A DNA stretch of 64,000 bases, from the NCBI GenBank assembly GCA_964356335.1, contig CAYHHI010000005.1, positions 1-64,000 on the forward strand, given 5' to 3'. This DNA comes from CAYHHI01 sp964356335. GTDB taxonomy: Bacteria > Arandabacterota > Arandabacteria > Arandabacterales > Arandabacteraceae. The notes under the pieces are model-generated. The model did no database searches. It saw only the letters and a list, made by a program, of their open reading frames with translations, and was not told where the DNA came from. Position numbers and translations under genes: made by a program. How positions within the stretch are numbered: position 1 is the first letter of the stretch; each line of letters starts with the position of its first letter. Shown here piece after piece: positions 33,476-42,526 of the stretch.

Positions 33476-35893
33476 ATGAGGCCACGCTTTGCTTTGATTT
33501 CCGCTTTGGTTTTCGCCCTGGTGCTTGTGTTCGTCGTGTCAGCCAGTGCCGACTTCCGGCTTGTCCGCACAATTCCTACACCGTACGGGACCTATAATCT
33601 TACGGGTCTTGATACATGTGGTGACACCCTCTTCGCGGTGGGCCAACCCACCGGCGACTGTTCGGAAGACTGCTCGAAGATCTACCTTATTGACCCCTCG
33701 GATGGCACCGTCTTGATGGACGCGGGATTCCCCGAGCCCCCGCCGGGCTGCGAAGGACCGGCCACCTATCTGATGTCTGGCGCCTACGAAGTAGTTGCCT
33801 GGGAAGGTGGAAGCGCATACTGGGCCGGTGACGTGTGCGGTGATGTGATGAAGTTCGGCTGGAATGAAGAGTCTTTCGTGATGCTAGACGACTTCGTTGT
33901 CACTGATTGGCAGGAACAGCCCGCCCCCGCGGCCGGTATGGTGTGCGAGGGCAGAACGCTTTACATAGTGTTGCCTGGATATAATCCCATCATCGTATAT
34001 CATGACTCGGCTGGCGGTTGGTTCGGTTATCCGATCTATTTCACGGACGAGATCACTGATCCATCCAGCATAACGCTTCACCGTGGCAACTTCTTCTTGG
34101 CTTCATCGGCGGCCGGTATGATTTATGAACTGGATCGCTCCGGGGCCTTGCTCCAATCTCACTCGCTTGAGGGTTGGGTGGAGGGTGAGGTGCAGGGCGT
34201 GACCTTCCTGGGCGGCTATCTCTATGTCGCGTCCGATTACGATAGCATCCAGGTTTTTGAGGAGGCATATACCCAGGAGGTGCCCACTGGTGATAGTGTC
34301 GAAGTGGAGATTGTCCCCCAGCACGTTACCGTGACCTTCGACAGCGTTTCCACGGCAGATTCTATTACCGCTGTGGTTGTTGACAATGACTCATGTCCTG
34401 CGCCCGATGGCGTCACGTTCTTGCCTGACTTCTATAACCTCAGTACCGAGGCCATCTTTGAATACGCCGCTGAAATAGCAATCTCCGTCCCAGACTCTCT
34501 TCCCGAAGGTGTCGAAGCCAAGTGTGTGCGCATCTTTGTCAGGCCCTCTGGAGAGTGCCGGGATTATCGGGATATCACCACTGCAAGACCTGAGATCGCT
34601 CGTATGCTGAGTCTACCCCGAACGATGTCTGAGGACGACGAGTTTTCGGTCTTCGTGCTGGGAGAGGACCGGCGGCCGATCAAAGGTGTCATTGAACTCA
34701 AGTTCGAGAACCTTGAGACCACAATTGATGGAGGTCAAGGTTCAATTCCACCCACCGAGCTCGGGGAAATCCGGGTCCTTTTAGACTCAGCCCGGGTTGA
34801 CTACTATCACGGCAAGTCAGTCTTGGCAGCAGAGCGTGCTGACAGTATTGCCGCGATCGTGAGGGCAACGGCTTCGATTCCCCACACGTATGACCCCGAC
34901 GTTCCCGGGCAGAATCTGGCTGGCCGGCTGATAAGCGATGCCCATACGCTTTCCTTCAGTCTCAGGTTCTCCAAGGATGAGGCCGTGGCGACCGATGGGC
35001 GTTTTGTACCTGATCATATTGGTTTCGCTCCCGACAAATGGGTTACTGCCTACCTGGAAGTTCCGCCGGACCTTGATCCGAACAGTTTAGACAATCAACA
35101 CATATATCTCGAACATCAAATCCAGGCGGTTCCGAGTCTGGTTGATCTCGTGGACTATGACGGTGACTTCGAACTTGAGATCAAGGCCGTCTTCCGCACA
35201 AGCGAGGTGAAGCCCATTCTGAGCGGGATTGGCCCCAGGCTGGTCAGGATCACATGTTTCATAGGCGGGTATGAAATCTATGCAGATCCCATGATTTACG
35301 TGATCAAGGCCGCTGTGATGGTGCTGGGGGAAGGTCCATACCTTGCGGGTAGTATCCAGAGGGTAACGTGGGAGGATTCCCCGTGTGGCCTGGGAACTTC
35401 CACGTCCTTGTGGTATTCCCCTGATTCTGGGATCAATTGGGAGCTGGTGGCAGGCGATCTCGAGATGCCTTACTACGACTGGGTCGTACCGTCCGCGGAG
35501 ACCGATCACGCAGTGCTCAAGATTACGTGTATGACCAGCGATGGTGAACCTGCTACCGTCATAGGTGGCGAGTTCAAGATCACCGGTTCCGCAGGCGTGG
35601 ATGACGCTGCTCAAGGGATCGAGCCGAGGCTTGCCGCTAGGCCGAATCCATCGTCATCATGGTTTGCCGTTGAGTTTGCATTGAGGGAAGGCAGACCAGT
35701 CGAGATCTGCATCTACTCGGTCAGAGGTGAGCTGGTGAAGACTCTGTATGCCGGTGTGGCGCCGAAGGGTCCACTTGCACTTACCTGGCAGGGCGACAAT
35801 GCCAATGGTTCCCGCGTGTCACCTGGCACCTATTTTGTCATCGCACGCTGCCAGGGCAAGATACTCACGCGAAAGGTAGTCCTGCAGCGCTGA
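33476..35893 (+). CDS. Large secreted protein with C-terminal FlgD/T9SS-type sorting domain
   Basis: 805 aa. Signal peptide (about residues 5-22, SASA). Residues 25-265 look like a beta-propeller-type repeat region (LVRTIPTPYGTYNLTGLDTC, ITLHRGNFFLASSAAGMIYEL). Ig-like and mixed beta domains follow to about 700. The last 85 residues are a C-terminal FlgD-like domain: ARPNPSSSWFAVEFALREG, ICIYSVRGELVKTL, TWQGDNANGSRVSPGTYF. Such domains direct type IX secretion or surface attachment in FCB-group bacteria. AAGGAGG precedes the ATG. No enzymatic motif seen; role unknown. Confidence 0.82.
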   Translation: MRPRFALISALVFALVLVFVVSASADFRLVRTIPTPYGTYNLTGLDTCGDTLFAVGQPTGDCSEDCSKIYLIDPSDGTVLMDAGFPEPPPGCEGPATYLMSGAYEVVAWEGGSAYWAGDVCGDVMKFGWNEESFVMLDDFVVTDWQEQPAPAAGMVCEGRTLYIVLPGYNPIIVYHDSAGGWFGYPIYFTDEITDPSSITLHRGNFFLASSAAGMIYELDRSGALLQSHSLEGWVEGEVQGVTFLGGYLYVASDYDSIQVFEEAYTQEVPTGDSVEVEIVPQHVTVTFDSVSTADSITAVVVDNDSCPAPDGVTFLPDFYNLSTEAIFEYAAEIAISVPDSLPEGVEAKCVRIFVRPSGECRDYRDITTARPEIARMLSLPRTMSEDDEFSVFVLGEDRRPIKGVIELKFENLETTIDGGQGSIPPTELGEIRVLLDSARVDYYHGKSVLAAERADSIAAIVRATASIPHTYDPDVPGQNLAGRLISDAHTLSFSLRFSKDEAVATDGRFVPDHIGFAPDKWVTAYLEVPPDLDPNSLDNQHIYLEHQIQAVPSLVDLVDYDGDFELEIKAVFRTSEVKPILSGIGPRLVRITCFIGGYEIYADPMIYVIKAAVMVLGEGPYLAGSIQRVTWEDSPCGLGTSTSLWYSPDSGINWELVAGDLEMPYYDWVVPSAETDHAVLKITCMTSDGEPATVIGGEFKITGSAGVDDAAQGIEPRLAARPNPSSSWFAVEFALREGRPVEICIYSVRGELVKTLYAGVAPKGPLALTWQGDNANGSRVSPGTYFVIARCQGKILTRKVVLQR

Positions 35894-35915
35894 CCCTGGG
35901 GTGTTGTTACAGCCT

Positions 35916-35934
35916 GATCGCGGTAGCGGCGATC
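35916..35934. terminator. Hairpin between convergent genes
   Basis: GATCGC (35916-35921) and GCGATC (35929-35934) pair perfectly around a 7-nt loop in the 40-base gap between two converging stop codons. No T-tract follows, so it is a weak candidate bidirectional terminator. Confidence 0.35.
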
Positions 35935-37574
35935 TAAGCTGAGCGCGCCCGATCAAGAGGAGCGCACTCCAACAGGCGTTTGAGAACAACCAGGGTCATA
36001 TCGTCAGAGATCAGCTCATCCTCACGGAAAGCGTCCACAGCCAGGACGATGGCCTCTAGGATCTCTGCGGCAGGCTTGGCGCGGTTCTCCTTGAGGACCT
36101 CCCTGAGCCTCTTTTCCTCGAACTGGTCTCCGCTCTTATTCATGCACTCGGTGATGCCATCGCTGTAAAGAACTACCAAATCGCCCGGTGATATCATCTG
36201 CTCGAAAGCCTGGTACTCGGTATTGGACAGTATGCCAAGCGGGATTCCACTTACCTGGAGATCCGTGGTCTCCCCTTCCTTCTTCACTACCAGAGGAGGA
36301 TTATGTCCGGCATTAGCATATGTGAGCCTGCACACCTGTGGCTCGAGGATCACATAGAACATGGATATGAACCTTCCCTCACCGACCCGATCCAAGAGAT
36401 CCACATTGGTCTGCCTCAGCAGCTCACCCGGTGCAGTTGTGATCGTTGCCTTCGATCTAAGGATTGCCTGAAGGTTGGACATCAGCATGGCCGCACCGAT
36501 GCCCTTGCCTGAGACATCAGCGATTGCGATGCCATAAGACTCGCCGATGGTTATGACGTCGAAATAGTCACCCCCGACTTCCCTGGAGGCGCGATTGAAG
36601 CATGTAATATCGTAGCCTTCTATATGGGGAATCTCCTTCGGGAACAGGTGGTGCTGAATATCCCTCGCGATCTCAATTTCGGTGTCCAGCCGCTCCTTTT
36701 CCTTAGCGATCTCTGCGAGAAGCGTGTTTTCGATCTTCTCTGCGATCATTCCCGAGAGGGAGGAGAAGAAGAGCAGGTCGGTCTCGCCGAACTGGCGCTC
36801 CAATTCTGTCGTATCAACATAGAGGATCCCCACGGTCTTCTCTCCATTCCAAAGCGGCGTGCATATCGCCGATCTGATACGGAGGCTGGCGACGCTTTCA
36901 CTCATTCGGAGGTTCTCGTCTCCGGCAACGTCCTTTATCAGAATGGCCTGATTCTCTCTTATAGCCTTGCTCGCAATCGACTGGCTAATCGCAAACCTGC
37001 CGCTCGACTTTGCCCTCGAGAAGTAGGCGCGCGGGATGAGGGTTCCATCTTTGCTGACAAGCATAATGGCCGCTCGCTCGGCACTTGTCTTCTCAACGCA
37101 GGCCCTGAGGATCGAATCGAGGAGACTCTCAAGGGGCATTGTCTGGACGATCAGGCGTGCGATTTTAGCCACCGTTTCAAGCAGTACCAATGGGGCCATC
37201 ATCTTGGCCGTGGGTGCCGGTCTGGCGAGGTTCACTGTTGAGGAAGGTCTCTCAACTGCTTTCTCTTTGAGGAAGGATAGGCTGTCCGCCGGCTCAAAGA
37301 CTATCTTTGCGTTTCCCACTACGATGACGCTGCCCATGGCCAGCTCGGCCGGTTGAAATAGGCGTTTACCATTGAGGAAAGTGCCATTGAAGCTGCCGCC
37401 ATCGCGGATATAATACTTGTCTTCCGAGCGAAAGATTTCGGCGTGTCTTCGTGAAACCACAGGCTCGTCGATTACAATCTCGCTGTCAGGGAGGCGCCCT
37501 ATCCTCAGTAAGGCCTTCTCGCTCGAGAGAAGTTTCTCCTCGCCCGTGCCAAGTGCGATGAAAAACGATGCCAA
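35934..37574 (-). CDS. FHA-GAF-SpoIIE (PP2C-type) phosphatase
   Basis: 546 aa, cytosolic. An N-terminal FHA domain (about 1-105: LRIGRLPDSEIVID, SRRHAEIF, GSFNGTFLNGKRL) binds phosphothreonine. A GAF domain (about 130-290) follows, then a short coiled coil (EKERLDTEIEIARDIQHHLF) and a SpoIIE/PP2C phosphatase (about 310-540) with metal-binding Asp in GGDYFDV, ADVSGKGIGAAM and DDMTLVVLK. Such proteins reverse Ser/Thr phosphorylation, commonly on anti-sigma antagonists. The FHA domain and the kinase gene upstream on the other strand suggest they belong to one signalling circuit; direct pairing is inferred. Confidence 0.93.
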   Translation of the reverse strand: MASFFIALGTGEEKLLSSEKALLRIGRLPDSEIVIDEPVVSRRHAEIFRSEDKYYIRDGGSFNGTFLNGKRLFQPAELAMGSVIVVGNAKIVFEPADSLSFLKEKAVERPSSTVNLARPAPTAKMMAPLVLLETVAKIARLIVQTMPLESLLDSILRACVEKTSAERAAIMLVSKDGTLIPRAYFSRAKSSGRFAISQSIASKAIRENQAILIKDVAGDENLRMSESVASLRIRSAICTPLWNGEKTVGILYVDTTELERQFGETDLLFFSSLSGMIAEKIENTLLAEIAKEKERLDTEIEIARDIQHHLFPKEIPHIEGYDITCFNRASREVGGDYFDVITIGESYGIAIADVSGKGIGAAMLMSNLQAILRSKATITTAPGELLRQTNVDLLDRVGEGRFISMFYVILEPQVCRLTYANAGHNPPLVVKKEGETTDLQVSGIPLGILSNTEYQAFEQMISPGDLVVLYSDGITECMNKSGDQFEEKRLREVLKENRAKPAAEILEAIVLAVDAFREDELISDDMTLVVLKRLLECAPLDRARSA

Positions 37575-37676
37575 CTCTCACCTCGGGTTAAGGAGCGCTC
37601 GTAGGTTCCTTACTGATACCAGATTATGCTCTCTGGCCAGTACAGTCAAGCTCTAGTCGCTGCCTCGGAAGCGCGA

Positions 37677-40076
37677 CTACTTCAGAAGAACCAGCTTGGC
37701 GGTCGCAGAAGCCTTCCCGGAAGAGATCTTAAGAAAATAGATTCCCGGCGGAACTTGTCCACCGCCGGCTGCCTTGCCGTCCCAGGTCACCTTGCTGGTT
37801 GGACTCCCTCCGACCGCAGGCAGGTTCGCGACCAACCTTCCGGAGGCCTCGTAAATCGAAAGTGAAATCGGAGTCGCACCCTTTCCCGTTGCTTGCGGCG
37901 GGAGCGAGAAATACACCGTGGCCGATCCAGACGCTGGATTCGGCGTGACCGTCAGCGCCACTTCTCGAGAAATCTCCTTGCCCGCGACTCCGGACGCGCC
38001 ATCCTTCACATGGCTTGAGCCAAGGTGGGGAAGATAGCCGTTCCTGGTAACCGTGACAAGCATCGTTCCCGTGTCGGACGGCGCCACCTCAAACGTGGCA
38101 GTCCCGTTGCACACGGTGTCATTGACGAGATAGACATCGTTGCCCTTCCACAGGCAGACTCTTGCCTGGCACACGGGCGAACCGCCTGAGGAGACAGTGA
38201 CAGCGACGGTCTGATTCCCTGTGGCGATTTCTGCAGGGTATGAAACCGACATTGTCTTGGGTGTGTCAGTCCATACAGGTGTTTCAGGATCGCCAAGGAG
38301 GTTCAAAGAGAACTGGGTCCACCGGTCGGCATCGTCATATCCGGAGTAGGGTATCCTCTGGACCTTGGCATCGGCATGGATCACGCCGAGATTCGAGTAG
38401 CCCCTCACAAAGATCGACTTGAAGAACTCACGATCGAACATGTCACCCGTGCCATAACCTGAGGCCCCAGGCCAGTACCAGCCATAGCGTGCATTGCCTA
38501 CGAAGAATCCGCCGCCGCCGGGAGCTTCAGCAAATGATCTGCCGAGGCATCCCATGACGCCGTCGAAGGCGGCCGGGTCGCATGCCAACGTGTAAAAAAC
38601 CGTGTAGCGCGGCGCATTGGTGAGCGACGCCATGTCGACATCCGAGAGCGTACTCGGCCCGATCGAGATTATGGTCACATTGCCGTGACCGTCGTGGTTC
38701 ACCAGCCCCTTACCGGAATTGAGGGCGTTCATTGCTGTTGTGTAGTTCAAGTTCCCACTTGATTCGAAGAGTTTCTGTATCGGATCGAACCTGGCAGGAA
38801 CCGACTCATTGTCTATCATGTTCTTGTTGACGGCTGCGTCGGTCTCCCCGTCGAGCCACTCTCCCATGAAGAGCATCCGCAGCTGGTAATCCGTCGGAAG
38901 GCTGTAGAAGCCCTCATAGGTGAGCACCTTATGAATGATCGTCGCGCACTGGACGCCGGTGTTTCCCGTGAACCGCCCCACGTAGACGTCCGGATAAAGA
39001 TCGGTGTTGTCATGGGTCTCACCCCAGTAGGAGTCGTTATCCTGGTTCCATGTGCCGTCCATGTCGGAGAAGTAAAGGTCACAAGGAATTCTATAGTCAA
39101 CAGTGCCGCCGACGTCGCAGTAACACCCGCGCAGATAGGTGCTTGCCTTGGCACCCGACCCGCCTATCGCGACCCACATCGTGCTGTGATTGAGGTAGTA
39201 GTCTTTGATGCAGTTTCGGAATCTCTCGGCGCTATCCCTGCCTGGGTAGGACGCAATTATCTCCTGCCAGGTCTTTATTGCCGCAGGCACACCCTTTCTT
39301 GTTTTCCAGTCCCTCAGGAGGGAGTATTCATCGACGTGGTTTTCATGACAGATTATGAGGTACTCGACAGCAGTCGGACCCGCAAGCGTGCCGTTCTCGG
39401 GAAAGTCCATCTCGATATCGGAAGCATTCTCGACCATCTTGGCTACGATTGAGTTTCTAAGCCTGGCCACGCTTTGGGTCTCGAGGGGGATCTCCGGCTC
39501 GGACGCGCAGTCCTCGAGCTCGACTCTGAAAGTGATCTCCTCATTGAAGATGACTTGCCGCTCAGCCGGTACGTACTGGAGAGGAAATACCTTGAGGCTC
39601 GCGATCCTTCTGCCTGCCATACTGCCGGTCGCCGCCAGGGCAACAGGCGAAGAAGGATATGGCAGGGAGGAAGCATAGATGTTCTCATCCGGCAGGACAG
39701 GCTCGGGTAGAACGGTCGAGGAGAGTGGAATCTCGCGCTGGCCGGGCAGGAGCAAGTATTCTCCGGGAAGGATCGAGGTCTTCTGAGATTCCACTATCAC
39801 CTGCTTGATCTCTTTGCCGCGCGGGATGTAGATCTGCATAACTTTGACAGGGAGGCACGGCTGCCCAAGGTCGCGTGTGATCTCCAAGTCGTCCATCGTG
39901 AAGAGCTGGAAGGTCTTGTCCTGGTATGGAGGTTCGGCCAGATAGTGGTCGTTGGCCTTGAGCGCCTGCGCGGAGAAGCCTGTGGAAAATGTCTGCGTGA
40001 TTTGAGATGCCTGAATACCGGATGAAAAACCGATGCACAAAAAAACAAAAAGCCAGAGGCCTGGTTTCTTGCTCAT
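37677..40076 (-). CDS. Gingipain-like (peptidase C25) secreted cysteine protease with sorting domain
   Basis: 799 aa from ATG 40076 (AAGGAAGG six bases upstream, followed by a classic signal peptide ending IQAS). An N-terminal propeptide-like region (about 20-180) precedes the C25 domain: VEYLIICHENHVD, DVYVGRFTGNT, then NHDGHGN with the catalytic His and TLACDPAAF with the catalytic Cys. C25 proteases are caspase-like and typically cleave after Arg or Lys; specificity here is unknown. An Ig-like region follows and the C-terminus is a FlgD/T9SS sorting domain (LTVTPNPASGSATVYFSLP, LSIYEASGRLVANL, PPGIYFLKISSG). Predicted surface-exposed or secreted. Confidence 0.92.
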   Translation of the reverse strand: MSKKPGLWLFVFLCIGFSSGIQASQITQTFSTGFSAQALKANDHYLAEPPYQDKTFQLFTMDDLEITRDLGQPCLPVKVMQIYIPRGKEIKQVIVESQKTSILPGEYLLLPGQREIPLSSTVLPEPVLPDENIYASSLPYPSSPVALAATGSMAGRRIASLKVFPLQYVPAERQVIFNEEITFRVELEDCASEPEIPLETQSVARLRNSIVAKMVENASDIEMDFPENGTLAGPTAVEYLIICHENHVDEYSLLRDWKTRKGVPAAIKTWQEIIASYPGRDSAERFRNCIKDYYLNHSTMWVAIGGSGAKASTYLRGCYCDVGGTVDYRIPCDLYFSDMDGTWNQDNDSYWGETHDNTDLYPDVYVGRFTGNTGVQCATIIHKVLTYEGFYSLPTDYQLRMLFMGEWLDGETDAAVNKNMIDNESVPARFDPIQKLFESSGNLNYTTAMNALNSGKGLVNHDGHGNVTIISIGPSTLSDVDMASLTNAPRYTVFYTLACDPAAFDGVMGCLGRSFAEAPGGGGFFVGNARYGWYWPGASGYGTGDMFDREFFKSIFVRGYSNLGVIHADAKVQRIPYSGYDDADRWTQFSLNLLGDPETPVWTDTPKTMSVSYPAEIATGNQTVAVTVSSGGSPVCQARVCLWKGNDVYLVNDTVCNGTATFEVAPSDTGTMLVTVTRNGYLPHLGSSHVKDGASGVAGKEISREVALTVTPNPASGSATVYFSLPPQATGKGATPISLSIYEASGRLVANLPAVGGSPTSKVTWDGKAAGGGQVPPGIYFLKISSGKASATAKLVLLK

Positions 40077-40152
40077 GGTCTGCCTTCCTTCGTTGTAATC
40101 ACCTTGGCTGTATTTACCTTTGGACCCCAGATTGCTATTTGCCACCAGCCTT

Positions 40153-40182
40153 ATGATATACCAAATCAGGCCCTCGGGTCAA
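40153..40182 (-). promoter_or_regulatory. Candidate promoter of the gingipain-like gene
   Basis: Reverse strand TTGACC (40182-40177) and TATCAT (40158-40153), spacing 18, about 75 bases upstream of the ATG at 40076. Confidence 0.55.
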
Positions 40183-40480
40183 GCAGTTCGTACCATTACC
40201 TGTTCGGCCACTGCCCCGAGCGGCGGGCAAAAGGAACGTGAGAGTTTGAAGAGATATCCGCTTTGGTAAGCATCGTTCGCATCTCCCGGGGACGGGCGCT
40301 CCAGGTATGAAGGCTCTTCTGGACACGCCTTTGGGGTTGGGGTAGGCTATTCAAGGGTTCTGAGCGGTCCCCGAGATGGTACGAGGCTTCATGCGCTGCA
40401 TTGAATCATTTCAAGCGATGAGTCATCTGAATAAACAGGAACAGAATGGGTCGCTCTTGTTTCCAATTCTGTAGGAAAGT
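40183..40480. other. Intergenic region before tusA
   Basis: About 300 bases with no gene. ACAGAAT (40441-40447) and ATTCTGT (40466-40472) form an inverted repeat with an 18-nt loop near the right end. The rest shows nothing I recognise. Confidence 0.5.
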
Positions 40481-40495
40481 CAGACCGGAGGTCTG
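40481..40495 (+). promoter_or_regulatory. Hairpin enclosing the tusA ribosome-binding site
   Basis: CAGACC (40481-40486), loop GGA, GGTCTG (40490-40495): a perfect six-pair stem whose loop and 3' arm contain the GGAGG (40487-40491) eight bases before the GTG start. When folded it would hide the ribosome site; the same palindrome could be a protein operator. Confidence 0.45.
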
Positions 40496-40499
40496 AAGC

Positions 40500-40721
40500 G
40501 TGGCAACGATAAAAGTCGACTGCATGGGCGAGACGTGTCCGATCCCACTTGTCGAGACACGTAAGGCGCTTCGGAACGCCCAGAAGGGTGACGTAGTCGA
40601 GGTAACAGGCACTCACCCTGCGTCCAAGAAGGAAATTCCTATGGCTGTGAAGGCGATGGGGCTCGAGCTTGTTGGGATCGAGGAAAACGGGGAGAACTGG
40701 ACGATCAGGATACGCAAGTGA
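40500..40721 (+). CDS. tusA: TusA/SirA-family sulfur carrier protein
   Basis: 73 aa. The family signature CMGETCPIP carries the sulfur-accepting Cys (Cys13 of the CPxP motif; Cys8 before it). TusA-like proteins pass persulfide sulfur from desulfurases to partners such as DsrE-family proteins. Start is GTG at 40500 with GGAGG eight bases upstream. It leads a cluster with a DsrE-like protein, a NifS-like protein and an IscU-MIP18 fusion; TusA-plus-DsrE pairs also occur fused as YedF-type proteins. Exact acceptor unknown. Confidence 0.88.
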   Translation: MATIKVDCMGETCPIPLVETRKALRNAQKGDVVEVTGTHPASKKEIPMAVKAMGLELVGIEENGENWTIRIRK

Positions 40722-40838
40722 TGGCTGAGTCGCGAGGGGGTTGGGCCGGGCAGCAGCTTGCAGAGGGCAGGCGAGGAGTTGGCAGCAGATGATCGGCCAA
40801 ATGAGTCAGGATTCTGCGCAATACGCGGAGGTCGAGCC

Positions 40839-41258
40839 ATGGCAGATAAGCTGACGATAGCGGTGCATAGCGGAGACATGGATAAGATATATAGCGCCCT
40901 GATCATCGCCACAGGTGCGCTTGGAATGGGAATGGAGGCCTCGCTCTTCTTCACCTTCTGGGGGCTCATGAGGCTTAAGAAGGGCGGGCTCGAAAAGGGT
41001 CCGCTCTCGAAGATGCACATGCTGGGCCTCGGCAAGTGGATGATCAAGCGCCGTATGATGAAGGCAAACGTTGCATCCCTTGAAAGACTCTTCAAAGATT
41101 TCAAAGAGCTTGGCGGCAGGATCATTGCCTGCGATATGACGATGCAAATCATGGGTGTCAAGCCCGAGGACTTGCGCCAGGATCTGATTACCGAGTGCGG
41201 TGCCGTCGGCAGTTTTGTCCAGGAAGCAAGGGAATCAAAGGTCACACTCTTCATATAG
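40839..41258 (+). CDS. DsrE/DsrF-family (DrsE2-type) protein
   Basis: 139 aa from ATG 40839 with GGAGGTCGAGCC upstream. DsrE fold: MADKLTIAVHSGDMDKIYSAL, hydrophobic helix GMGMEASLFFTFWGL, and IIACDMTMQIMG with a likely persulfide-carrying Cys98; Cys120 follows in ITECGAV. Long basic middle segment (MIKRRMMKANV). DsrE-family proteins receive sulfur from TusA. Here it sits between tusA and the NifS-like gene, whose ATG follows 14 bases after its stop. The subgroup resembles peroxiredoxin-family/DrsE2 proteins often annotated generically. Confidence 0.85.
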   Translation: MADKLTIAVHSGDMDKIYSALIIATGALGMGMEASLFFTFWGLMRLKKGGLEKGPLSKMHMLGLGKWMIKRRMMKANVASLERLFKDFKELGGRIIACDMTMQIMGVKPEDLRQDLITECGAVGSFVQEARESKVTLFI

Positions 41259-41272
41259 GCAGGAGTACACAG

Positions 41273-42451
41273 ATGTCCGGCGAATTGATTTACCTTGACA
41301 ATGCTGCGAGCACACGCCTCGATGAACGCGTTCTTGATGCGATGCGGCCCTATCTCTTTGATGTCTATGCTGTGGCCACATCAGAGTTTGGCTATTCGCT
41401 TGGCATTGAGGCCAGGGAGGCGCTCGAGAAGGCGCGCGAGGCGGTCAGTAAGGTTTTGGGCGCTTCGCCGCAGGAAGTGATCTTCACCTCAGGCGACACT
41501 GAGGCCAGTAACCTCGCCGTCAAAGGGGTTGCGGCCGCTCTCGCTCGTAAGAAGGGCAGGCACATAATCGTGTCCAGGATCGAGGATTTCCCTGTGCTCA
41601 ATAGCGCCAGGGTGCTTGAAAAGCAGGGCTTCCACGTGACTTACCTCCATGTGGACAGGGAGGGGTTTGTTGACCCCGGCGAACTCAAGAACTCGATCAC
41701 CGGGGAAACCATCCTTGTCTCCATCCAGCATGCCAATCAGGAAATCGGAACGGTCCAGGATATCGAGGAAATCGCAGGGATCTGTGAGGAGAAGGATGTC
41801 ATCTATCATACAGACGCAACCCATACCTTCACGAGGCTGCCTCTGGATGTCTCGAAAACGCCCGTTGATCTTGTCACGCTATCTCCCCACACCTTCCACG
41901 GGCCGAAGGGAATCGGTGCGCTCTATATCCGCAATGGAACACCGATCGCCAAGATAATGGACGGCGGTTTCCAGGAGTTCAACCTGAGGGCAGGGCTTGA
42001 GAACATTGCTGGTGCAGTGGGATTCGCGCGAGCGGTGGAGTTAGTCACACCAGAGGAAACTGAAGCTCTCAGGAGGATGCGTGACAGGCTGATTGATCGC
42101 ACGCTTTCCGAAATACGGAATACCACCCTGAACGGACACCGAACAAAGCGGATTCCCCAGAATGCGAATGTGACCTTCCACCTTGTCGAGGGTGAGTCCA
42201 TCACGCTTCATCTCGACATGAGAGGTTTTGCGGTGAGCACGGGATCTGCCTGCTTCAGCCGGTCGCTCGAGGCAAGCCACGTCATAATGGGGATCGGAGG
42301 CGACCATGAGCGTGCGCACGGTTCGGTAAGATTCACCTTCGGCCGGTACAATAGGATGGACGATGTGGACGCCGTCGTGGAGGCGGTCGCCGAGGTCGTG
42401 AAGGAACTCAGGGCGATCAGTCCCTTGAGAGGTGAAGACGAGAAGACGTGA
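41273..42451 (+). CDS. NifS/IscS-like protein with altered PLP site (Thr at the lysine position)
   Basis: 392 aa from ATG 41273 (AGGAG upstream). The aminotransferase-V fold aligns almost gap-free with E. coli IscS: YLDNAAST at the N-terminus, DATH with the pyridine-N Asp181, GGFQEFNLRAG, and the active-site loop STGSACFSRS with Cys327 (IscS Cys328). However, the PLP-binding Lys206 is Thr207 (SPHTFHGPKG), His104 is Asp105, and Gln183 is His184. Canonical desulfurase chemistry therefore looks impossible by the usual Schiff base. It may be a conserved non-canonical subgroup that uses another lysine (e.g. in GPKG) or acts as a sulfur/selenium-binding scaffold. Gene order places it before an IscU-type scaffold. 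Confidence 0.85.
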   Translation: MSGELIYLDNAASTRLDERVLDAMRPYLFDVYAVATSEFGYSLGIEAREALEKAREAVSKVLGASPQEVIFTSGDTEASNLAVKGVAAALARKKGRHIIVSRIEDFPVLNSARVLEKQGFHVTYLHVDREGFVDPGELKNSITGETILVSIQHANQEIGTVQDIEEIAGICEEKDVIYHTDATHTFTRLPLDVSKTPVDLVTLSPHTFHGPKGIGALYIRNGTPIAKIMDGGFQEFNLRAGLENIAGAVGFARAVELVTPEETEALRRMRDRLIDRTLSEIRNTTLNGHRTKRIPQNANVTFHLVEGESITLHLDMRGFAVSTGSACFSRSLEASHVIMGIGGDHERAHGSVRFTFGRYNRMDDVDAVVEAVAEVVKELRAISPLRGEDEKT

Positions 42452-42526
42452 TCTTGGACGGCGAGACGGCAAGACAGAAGAGGTCGGGAGCTCAACGGTA
42501 TCCGGAATGGCAGGAGGTTCCCAAAC

